A stretch of 64,000 nucleotides of DNA. Source: Hemileia vastatrix (Eukaryota; Basidiomycota; Pucciniomycetes; Pucciniales; Zaghouaniaceae). Positions 54,968 to 64,000 of the stretch are shown piece after piece. The DNA is taken from contig JASXTE010000007.1 in NCBI GenBank assembly GCA_030280995.1, positions 10,011,001-10,075,000 of the forward strand, read 5' to 3'. The position numbers were made by a program, and so were the translations under genes. Numbering within the stretch: the stretch's first letter is position 1; every line of letters starts with the position of its first letter. A model generated the notes under the pieces. It ran no database searches. It was not told the origin of the DNA and saw only the letters and a program-made list of their open reading frames with translations.

Positions 54968-55945
54968 AAACAACAATGACCAATTTTGACAATTAACTCG
55001 AGGCACAGAACACCTAGCGCAAAGATGTCAATTTTTTCTGCTACCGTTGTAGACAATCCCATAGTGCTAGCTATAGGCCTTGACCAAGGGAATTGAAGAA
55101 AAACCAAAAATAAAATACCCTGTCCCTTTAGAAAAACAAGTGAGATTTACCGGTTGCAGAAAATTGGAGATCTGTTTTCTAGACCCTCTAATTAAACACT
55201 CTTGACCTCTTTAAAAGTGAAGATAATAGTCCCAGACAGACTTCCAGAAAGAGTTGAAATGAACAGTAATATATGCCAACCAAACACAAGCCAATGAGAA
55301 ATTTAGGAACAGAGAGGCAATGAGTAAAGAGATAAGATGATTCCCTAAAAATATTCCCACACACGCATCATACAGCCAGTGCCCAGTCCACCCAGACCGA
55401 TTCCCCACCCAAAATCCAGCTTTCCCAGCATTTTTCATGCATAAAAGTGCATTTTAGCGCTTCCCAAGAGCCCAGGCGGGCACCCTGCTTCAAGGCGGGC
55501 AGGCCGCTTCTAGGCTCTAAAACACCCATACAACCCATAAAAACCATAAAAACCCTAAAACCCCATAACTTCACTAATAAACAAGATAAACACAGATAAG
55601 ACATACCAAAAATAAAATAAAATAAAGGAAAATAAGCTGAGACATAATAAGTGACCCTAGCTTAAGCCTACATAAGCACCACTAAGCAATAAACTTCTGA
55701 TAAATACCAATAACAACACCATAACTACCCTATAAAACAAGGTAACCACCCATAAAGGATACCAAAATGAAGAGAAAAGAAAGGAAATTAAGCTAAGACA
55801 TAATAAGTGACCCTAGCTTAAGCCTCCATAAACACTACTAACTATCACCTAAAGATGAAAAAATCCACAAATAACACCACAACCCTAATAACACCCTACA
55901 TACCAAATACCCCCAAATATTCACTCCAAAGGCCTACCCAGGTTT
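54968..55945. other. Extra ~1-kb segment between PBS and leader of element VIII
   Basis: Elements IV and V have only about 80-100 bp between PBS and the conserved leader block that starts here near 55950 (GTGTTTCTAACTTGGGTTTG). This segment has no counterpart in them. It is less AT-rich, includes the GC-rich run 55460-55520, and carries a direct repeat (AAGTGACCCTAGCTTAAGCC near 55650 and 55807, about 157 bp apart). Minus-strand frames at 54871-55107 and 55211-55604 are open but unrecognised. Captured host sequence is one explanation. Confidence 0.55.
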
Positions 55946-57026
55946 GGATCACCACACCGTGTTTCTAACTTGGGTTTGACTTATTAGGTTTATATAATAT
56001 AATTCATATATATTTTAAGTTGATTTCTTGATCACTATAGTAAGTAAACCTTTGCACCTATCAACTCTATTATTAATTTTTTATTGCAATAACAGTGCCT
56101 TGGCTATTTTTCTGAGTCACTGAGTGTAAGTGATCAATTTTTTTTAAATATATTTTTTTTTCCTAGTTGACCATAATAGAGCTATTCTCTTAGTCCTTGA
56201 AGATCATTATTTTCTTAAAAGAATTATTAAATTAATTTTTTTATTAAAATTTTGATATTATTGGTTGAAAATAATAGTACTCAGTGCTTAGTCCCAATAT
56301 TACCAATATATTGTTTGGTATTAATTATTTTTGGTTGATTCCTTAAACCTTTTTTGGTCTGTCCCAAATAATTACTGTTTATTTTTTAATAATATAATTT
56401 GTAAATACATATTTTTTGTATTACATTTTTATTAGGGGGTATCAATGTTCAGGGATCCGCAATTAAATTAATTGCGGATAAAAATCCTTATACCCCAATT
56501 ATCTTCCACAATTATTTTTGCTAATAATTGGGTTATTAGACACTTTACGTGTCAATGTTCACCTCTTATTTGACATTTTTCTACTCAATTTTTCATAACC
56601 ACATATTGGAAAACTTTCTGTCATAACCACATCTTGGCCTACTTTCATTCATAAAATCTACAATTATATGTCATGTGACTTGAATGCAAATCAATCATGG
56701 ATTTGATGAGTTTGAGATCAGGAGTTAGGAATGGAGATTGGGGTATAGGAGGCAGGATAATGCATTATTGTGGATTCCTTATCCACTAACCCCTGGGCTA
56801 GTGTATTAGACTCTTCCACAATTAATAATGTCTGATCCCAGGAAAAAAAATTCTGATCCCTAATTATGGATCCCAGAAAATTGATACCCCCTATTCTTAA
56901 TTAATTTATAAACTGAATAAAATTTTTATTTTTATTTTTAAAATAATTTGAAGTTTTTTTATATTATTTTGAAAAATATAAACTTAAATCATTGATTATA
57001 TACAATTGATTTTTTTCACAGTTTTT
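55946..57026 (+). other. Leader of element VIII, interrupted by a MITE
   Basis: It contains the TTGCAATAACAGTGCCTTGGC block and 'AGTTGACCATAATAG...TTAGTCC' units, the leader motifs of IV and V in the same orientation relative to gag. The MITE 56435-56891 interrupts it. Confidence 0.6.
56435..56891. mobile_element. Harbinger-like MITE, 457 bp
   Basis: Terminal inverted repeats start GGGGGTATCAAT (left) and end ATTGATACCCCC (right). Just inside is a hairpin with arms ATCCGCAATTAA and its complement (56455-56480), like the ATCCGCACTTAA subterminal motif of the 9100-12408 transposon. Flanks are TATTA and TATTC, again matching the target of that element. No coding capacity. Confidence 0.75.
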
Positions 57027-59308
57027 ATGTCCAGTAGCTTGGCAAGCAGCATGGATAATCTTCATGTTGATGGAATTGATGTGGATGTTGATAATGAATC
57101 TGTAGGTTCTTCAAAATTAACTTAAAATAATTCTTCAGATGAAAAAAAAGCTTCATATTCTTCAAGACATAGAAATGTCAGGAGGAGTGGAAAACCCCCC
57201 CCTCCCCCAATAACTCTGAGAGAAGTAAAGCCTCAAATAAGTCAGGAAAATCCTCTAAAGGGTATAAAAATAAAAAAGATTCCTCTGGCGCAGCAAATAA
57301 ACAATCTGTCCAGTCATATAAAAAAACTGAAGGCAGAAAACATGAGGTACAAGGAAAAATTAGACACACTCTTGGAACAGATGCAGGAGCTTTTAAATCA
57401 CAAACAGGATCAGCCTCCTCCTTTACCAACCACTCAGCCCCATCAGGCACCCATCTCTTTTCCTCAAATTCAAAACACTCTACAAGTGAAAAAGTGGAAG
57501 TGGGACTACCTGATGAGCCATTACCAGAAGAATGTACAGCAACCAGCAGCTTAACACCCTGGCCCATCCAGGACACAAACTTACCATCAACCTCCTCAGG
57601 CCCGTCTTTATCAGGGAGGTAGAAGAAAGAAGGCACAGGGGAACTTTTCTCCCTTGTCATGGTAAGTAATCTGTTTTATAAAAATTTTGGTATGTATAGT
57701 AATAAATCTTCCTCCACAAGTAATCTTGTTGAAAATGTTGAAAGAACTGTTAAACCTATTAAGAGACAAATTCCTGTAATGAGTAGCCCTAATGATGTAA
57801 TTAGTAAATTGTCATTTGATGAGCCTATGCATTTAACTTCAACTTCTTTAATTGATCCTTCTCTTGCAATAAAAGATGATTCTGTTTCCCCTGAAGTCTA
57901 TTCCTTACTTGAGAAAACTTCTGAGGAAATCTTGGAAGATTCCCTTGATTTAAATGATGTAAAAGACATAATTTTGAGAGATGTATTAGTGCAAAAAAGT
58001 GACATATTAAATAATTTGCATTTACATTTTAAAGTGAGTTCTTCTGTACAAGATAAAGCTTATTTTAAAATAAATGAAACTTTAAATATTGTTCTTAGTA
58101 AAAAAAACAAATAAGAAGTGATCATAGAGCTATTTCAGTTAAAAATCTTCATCTGCATAAAACTTTAAGTGAGTTAAAGCCCCTTATTGATGAAAATTCT
58201 TCATTAAAGAGTGAAAATAAGTCTCTAAAAAATGAGTTGAAAAAGCTAAAAATTGATTTTCAGGCTTTGAGTAAAAAATAGTCAGTTTAAGAAGACAGAA
58301 ATTATTTATCCCTTGAAAAAATCAATGACCAAATTTCTGAAATTCCACACATAAAAAATTATCTATCTGACCTACAGGAAAAATTCTCAGCCTTACCTGT
58401 AAATCATTATGGTGTAGATAAAAATGCTGCCCATAAGCTGAATAAAAATAAAGCAAAAGAGCCTGAACAAAGAAGCTCCTTTCTTCCTCCTATTTCAGCC
58501 ATTAAACAACCTGACAATGAGTCTGTGAAATCTTTTTCAACTAGAAAAAAATATTTTAATGGCCATGAACCAGCTATTTCTGTAAATAATAAAATTTATG
58601 AAAACCTGTCAAAAATTCAAGAATTATTAATCTTAAATAATTCTAATCAAAAAATGGACCATCCCAGTAGCCAGAAAAATTGGCTTAAACTGAATCAGTA
58701 TCCCACCTTTGATGGTGACTCTTCATCTGATTGGCAGCACTTTTTCCAAATAATTGATAATCTAAAAAATTCCTATAAATTTCCAGATGGAGAGATTTTT
58801 TCTAAATTAATTAATTTATTCTCCAATGTAGCTTTAATGTGGTATGAATCTGTCTTATTGAAAAATCAACATTATACTTGGAAAGAGTGGAAAACACTTA
58901 TTGAAAATTAATTTTTTGGTTCAAAATTTAGACTTTCTCAACAGAGATTATATGAGACTGCTAAATATGTGTCCTCCTCTCCTGAAAAACCTATTGTTTT
59001 CCTCATAAAAATAGCAAAAAATATTAGAGCAATGGATCCAAAAATGGATTATGATATTTGGAGAGACAAAATTCTCTGAGAGATTTTATTGTGGAAGGAC
59101 TGAGCATGTAAGAGAAAATTCTTCCATTATTAATATCTGAAATGAAGTTCTACTTAATCATAGATATGAACCAAGGAATTATCCTTTAAAATCTTACCAT
59201 GACCAGCAGAAGCCTTCAACAAAACTTCCAGAAAGAACTGGTAAACCCTCTTCCCCTGTTGCACCAAATAAATATGCAACAAACACTTGTTTTAAATGTA
59301 ACAGACCA
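57027..59308 (+). pseudogene. gag: gag and overlapping 5' ORF of element VIII, decayed
   Basis: ATG 57027 (MSSSLASSMDNLHVDGIDVD). The candidate intron starts at 57102 (GTAGGT), but the acceptor AG before exon 2 (57166) is changed to AA, and the unspliced frame has TAA near 57121. The overlapping coiled-coil frame is shifted by 2 bp in a C-run near 57200, then reads IKIKKIPLAQQINNLSSHIK and VKKWKWDYLMSHYQKN (to about 57554), YQGGRRKKAQ and PLSW, with TAA overlapping ATG at 57659 (ATGGTAA). From 57659 the gag frame is open to 58114, then broken. The gag core is near 58660-58910, with a stop at 58909-58911. The knuckle lacks its last cysteine (GHVF). Confidence 0.82.
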
Positions 59309-62300
59309 TTGCAGAAAGGACATGTTTTTGACAAGAAAATTCATCTTGTTGAACAAACTGAAGAATCCAAAATGACTCAAGCTGATCTTGATGATTCCTC
59401 AAGTGACTGTAATAGTAATATCTCTTATGACCATGATTCTTCTCAAGAAGTTCTATTCTTAGAAAAAGATATCCAATATTTGGATAATTTTTCTGAAAAT
59501 TGTGATGTTGATTTATCTTCTGTTGAGAATTCTGAAATCATTAAGGATATTACTGACTGTTCAATTTTAATATTACCCTTGAGAGCACCAGTTATCATAA
59601 ATGATAAAAATGTTGAGGTTATTCTTGACTCTGATTCTGGAGGAATTATAATATATGAGAAAGCACTAGCTTCAGTGGATAAAGATTATCAAAGTAAATT
59701 GTGTCCTATAACATCTGTAAAATGAAAAGTTTATGATTCTGTTTTATGTCTTTTTGGAAAATACAAGACCACTGTGTTCTTTATATATATAATGGTGGTC
59801 TTTTCAGAGCTATTTGTGAATTTTTTGTGATGAAAAATGATAATCTAAGCAATTGGTTTATTATGGGAAATGACATTTTAACCATGTTTGTCATTAAATT
59901 AGATCATGCAAACAATTGTTATACCTTAGGCATGAATGGGAAAAGAAAATTTAAAATTTCTTCCTCTAAAAAGCATTCTGCACCCTTATTAAGATCTTGT
60001 AATTCATTGATCCAATGTAAGGGTAGACAAACAGAAGAAATGGATGTATTATTGCCTGAAATAGACACAGCTTCATTTGGTGATCAATTAACTAATGATC
60101 AAAAAGATTCAATAGTTGCCTTAATTACATCTTTCCCTATGGCTTTTGCTTATGGCTCCAATGTGTTAGGAATTGTTAAGGATGAAATGAAAATTTCTTT
60201 ATCCTGTAATTCAAATGAAATACCTCCTAGCCTTAAGATAAAACCTTATCCTGCTTCTCTCACAAAGAGAAAAGATAATGAAGATAATATCTCAACCTTA
60301 TTAACTATGAATATTACACCTAAATATTGTGTCATCTCTCCAGTTTTGATCTCCTATGAGAAATATAAAGCTAGGCTATGTGGAGATTATAGAGCATTAA
60401 ATACCTATAATTTAAATGATATTTACCCTTTGCTTAGGATAAACTCTATACATGCTACCTTGCAAGGTGCAAAATTCATAAGCTTTCTGGATGGTAATAA
60501 AGGTTATCATCAAATACCTGTTGAAAAATCCTCCAAAGGTTTTTTGCTAATTGCAACTCATATGGGAATTTATAAATATTTTAGGATGCCCTTTGGCCCT
60601 AAAAATTCCCCTTCAGTATTCCAAAAAGTAATGGATAACACATTTCATCAGGAAATAATTTAAGAATGGTTAATGGTTTATATTGATGATATCATAGTGT
60701 TTTCTAAATCTTCTGATGAAAATATCCAAAACTTAGGAAGAGTCTTCCAGAAAATGGATGACATTAATATGACTCTATCCTTTAAAAAGTGTAAATTTGG
60801 TTTTCAATCCCTTAAATTCCTGGGTCATGTAGTCTCTGGCTTACAAATATGTGTAGACCAAGGTAAAGTTGCTGCTATCCAGAATGTAAAAGCACCAACT
60901 TCTGTAAGAGAAATACAAAGTTTTTTGGGAATGTGTGGCTACTATAGACAATATATTAAAAATTATCAAGTCATAGCCCTACCACTTACCAAATTTACTA
61001 GAAAGGATTTGGCTTATATATGGAATGAGGATACTCAAAAAGCTTTTGATACATTAAAGAAATGTTTAATGTCAGCTCCAATCCTTGCCCTTCCAGATTT
61101 GAAAAATCCTTTTTTCCTCTATACAGATGCAAGTTTTATTGGAGTTGGAGCTGCTCTACACCAAAAACAAATTATTAATGATAAGATTTCAGAAGTAGTA
61201 ATTTGTTATATTTCAAGAACCTTGAGAAAGAGTGAATTGAAGTATGGTGTCACTCAATTAGAGTGCTTAGCAGTTGTATGGGCTTTAGAGAAGCTTCATT
61301 GTTATCTAGACGATCAAAATTTTGAAGTAGTTACTGATTGCAGTGCTGTGAAATGCCTCTTGAACTTGAAAACACCAAATAGACATATGGTTAGGTGGCA
61401 ACTTGCTGTTCAAGAATAGAGAGGTAGAATGGCTATTATTCACAGGTATGGAAATTTTCATTCAAATTCAGATATGTTGTCTAGATTACCTCTTCCAAAT
61501 GATGTATCCATTTCAGCTTATGTACCTGAAGATGATACAGTACATACATGGCATATATATTGTTGATATGGAAGAGGAACTCTTGCAATTAATTCTGGAT
61601 TCATATGATAAACATTTTGATTTAAATAAACTAGTTAATATCTTGAATGATTCAAAAATGCTTCTATTCAAGCATTGATAAAAACTTTTCCTCCAAAGTA
61701 CCAAAATGCTTTGAGTAAGGGAAGGTTTTCCATTGAAGATGGTTATATTTATTACAGGAGAAAACTTACAAATGTCATTGTTATTCCCCCTTCCATGAAA
61801 GAAACCATCTTAAAACTTTGTCATGATGACATATTAGCAGTAAATTTTGATCTTGAGAAACCCATAATCAGAATTAAAATCACTTCTTGGTGGGATAATA
61901 TGTCTGAAGACACTAAATTATATGTTGAATCTTGTGATTCTTGTCAAAAATCAAAAAGATTGACAGGTAAAAGAGCACGATTGTTGCAACATGTTGAAGC
62001 ACCTGATTCTCCTTGGCAAATCATTAACATGTATTTTGTCACTGGTCCTCCTGTAGCAGGTAAAGACAGTTATAACTCTTGTTGGGTAATAGTAAAGAGA
62101 TTCACTAAAATGTGCAAATTTATTCCCACCTACAAAGATGTATCCACAAAAGAATTTGCTTTCTTGTGGTGCTCATACATGTTTAATATTGTTGGATTTC
62201 CAAAAGCCATTATCTCTGACAGAGACCCAGATTTTACATCTGAATTTTGGATGTCTTTGATGGATATTTATTGCTGTGAGTTGAAATTATCTACAGCTCA

Positions 62301-63143
62301 CCATCCTCAAACTAATGGTCTAGCTGAAAGAATTAATCAAACTCTGAAGATATGATTAGAAGGTATTGTGCCTTTGGATTAGAATATAAAGACAATGAAA
62401 GATTTACTCATGACTGGGTTACTCTATTTCCAGGTCTTGAATTTGCTTTTAATAGCAATGTTCATTCTGTCACTGAGAAAAAGCCTTTTGAGCTTTGGTT
62501 AGGTTATTTCCCAAAGACTCCTGCTCAAATTCTCAATAATAAATTACCAAAGTTGGAACTACACCCTGGTGTAAAGTCTTTTATGCAAATTCAACAGCTA
62601 TGCAGAAAACATGCTCAAAGCTGTATTGATAAGGCATTTGAATATGAAAAGAAAAGATAGAATAAATCCCATAAAGAATACATATCTTACAAGGGTGATG
62701 AAGTGTTGATATTGGCTGTCCTTTTCAATCTAAAGGGAAACAAAAAATTAAAAGATCCTTTTGTGGGACCATTTGTTGTTAAAAGAATGGTTGGAGATAA
62801 TGCAGTAGAAGTTGTATTGTATTCTCCATTTGATAAAAAACACCCTGTTTTCTCCATTTCCTTGCTTAAACCTTATACTTCCAACAGTGACTTATTTCCC
62901 AAAAGAAGGGGAAGACCTAAGAAAAACGCTCAGGAAGTCACAGAAACTGCAGAAATTGATAAAATTCTAAATGATAGAATTATCACTTCTGAAAGAGGTA
63001 TTGAATATTTATTGAGATATAAAAACAAGTCATCTGAACATGATGCGTGGATACCTGGAAAAGAAATTTCTAATCTTCCTACTCTGTTAAAAAAGTATAA
63101 AAATAAAAAATCTTATCATTTTTTTTATTTTTTTTTAGAGTGA
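59309..63143 (+). pseudogene. pol: pol of element VIII, decayed
   Basis: The protease active site reads LDSDSGG instead of DSG (near 59625). RT has LCGDYRALNTYNLNDIYPL and YIDD (about 60680), with a TAA at 60661-60663 upstream of it. RNase H has YTDASFIGVG and TDCSAVKCLL, then TAG 61417-61419. Integrase has a finger histidine lost (CHDDILAVNF), first catalytic aspartate lost (NMYFVTG) and a frameshift near 62350. A TAG follows EYEKKR at 62658-62660. AT-hook KRRGRPKK is near 62904-62927. The chromodomain is well preserved (to about 63100), but the usual stop after KKS is lost and the frame runs to 63143. Confidence 0.9.
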
Positions 63144-63148
63144 GGGAG
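63137..63148 (+). promoter_or_regulatory. Polypurine tract of element VIII
   Basis: AGAGTGAGGGAG after a T run, immediately before the 3' LTR; identical to that of element II on the other strand. Confidence 0.7.
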
Positions 63149-64000
63149 TTTCAGCCAGGCTATCTCAGGAGCCCAGTAAATTGTTATAATAATTTATTGG
63201 AATCATAAAAGGGAATAACATTATGTATTTTATGTATTTAAAACAAAATATTTTATTGAATAATGAAATTGTAAAAATATTTTATAAACAAGTAAAATAA
63301 TTATTATATTAATTTTACTATTAAGTAAATTATTTTTTACATAAAAATATATAACATTCCATAAAATAATGGGGAATTTTCATGTATTTAATATTTTTAA
63401 ATCAATAATTAATTATTTATAAATATATATTTTAAGTGTAATGATAAATTTAACTTATAATGTAATTAAAATTTAATTAATAAAATTTATATATTACTAA
63501 AACTTGTCATATATTATTATCCATAAATATTGGGCACTTTTTTTGACCCTTAACTGTGTCAGAAAAATTATTAAATAATTTAAAACACTAATTTAATAAA
63601 ATGGTATTCAAATTCTCACTTTAAATTAGTAATATCATTAAATTAATTATTTGTTCCAATCAAAATAGTTACTAAATTACTTAAATAGTTAAAAAAATTA
63701 ATTAATTTCTTCTTATACTGGGTTAAATTTATTACATGAATTTTGGCATGCAAATAATTTTATTTGTTTTAATTAAACCCTTTACATCTTACTGTAATAC
63801 CTGTTTAGGATTTTTTTCTCACAGTTCTTATGTTTCATACTCAATTAGTTACTCATTATATTAATTAAATGTTTTGGGAATTTATGGTGGGAAAAATATT
63901 TACTTACTCAGGGGTTCAGTTTATTGTTTCATATTTTTCTCTTAATCTCTATGTTTTAATTATTCTTTTGTTTTCTTGTTTTACACTATTATTCTTTTGT
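63149..64000 (+). repeat. 3' LTR of element VIII, partial
   Basis: Starts TTTCAGCCAGGC (TGTC worn to TTTC) and parallels 53670 onward to the window end. Small indels and substitutions against the 5' copy indicate age. Confidence 0.93.

Larger units (their letters stand above)
53670..64000 (+). mobile_element. Element VIII: old plus-strand Gypsy chromovirus, 3' LTR cut by the window end
   Basis: 5' LTR 53670-54952, PBS 54955, a leader with an unusual insert and a MITE, gag from 57027, pol to about 63143, PPT 63137-63148, 3' LTR from 63149. It is closest to element IV in gag and pol. Stops, frameshifts and active-site changes are many. Confidence 0.93.

Noticed and set aside
54871..55107. Minus-strand ORF with a kinase-like DIFALGVLCLEL
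   Set aside because: A single short motif, no other kinase subdomains, and the ORF runs into PBS and LTR sequence.

Overview
This 64-kb window looks like AT-rich, repeat-dominated nuclear DNA from a fungus, probably a basidiomycete. That placement is an inference. It rests on LTR-retrotransposon polyproteins of fungal type, spliceosomal introns of about 55-70 bp with GTAAGT donors and TACTAAC-like branch sites, and a PIF/Harbinger transposon. I found no convincing single-copy host gene. Almost everything is Ty3/Gypsy LTR retrotransposon sequence, nested several levels deep.

Layout. (a) 1-13003 is a plus-strand Gypsy chromovirus, 'element I'. Only 27 bp of its 5' LTR fall outside the window. 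A 3.3-kb Harbinger-type DNA transposon (9100-12408, TSD TATTA) sits inside its 3' LTR. (b) Element I is inserted in the gag of minus-strand 'element V', of which only the gag start, leader, PBS and 5' LTR (13004-15165) are visible. (c) Element V is inserted in the gag of old minus-strand 'element III'. The remaining pieces of III are gag 15171-17336, leader 17337-17700 plus 26446-27314, and an LTR at 27315-27442 plus 36702-37294. (d) Element II (17701-26440, TSD TTTAT) is inserted in the III leader, and element IV (27443-36696, TSD AAGGT) in the III LTR. (e) 37295-37866 is a shrunken tandem copy next to III. (f) A decayed Gypsy element of another lineage, VII (37867-38502 plus 46969-50128), is split by element VI (38503-46963, TSD CCCTC). 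(g) 50129-53669 is non-coding with a diverged solo LTR. (h) Element VIII (53670 to the window end) is an old plus-strand relative of I, II and IV, with an unusual 1-kb insert and a Harbinger-like MITE in its leader.

Elements I, II, III, IV, V and VIII form one superfamily. They share LTR ends TGTCAG...CTGACA, a PBS close to TGGGGACCTTTCC, a leader full of 'CAGGACT...GTCAACTGAA' motifs, a gag with a C-X2-C-X7-H-X-C knuckle, and a pol ordered protease, RT (YIDD), RNase H, integrase, AT-hook (KRRGRPKK), chromodomain. The most interesting signal is at their 5' ends. Each carries a 55-64-bp candidate intron just after the first 7-25 codons. Splicing switches translation from the gag-pol frame into an overlapping frame that encodes a conserved coiled-coil protein with a W-K-W-D-W/Y motif. 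Element VI differs: gag and pol are separated by a textbook -1 slippery site, and an antisense two-exon gene with a Zn2Cys6-spaced cysteine cluster lies between pol and the 3' LTR.

Most coding regions carry stops or frameshifts. Element I and element VI are the least damaged.
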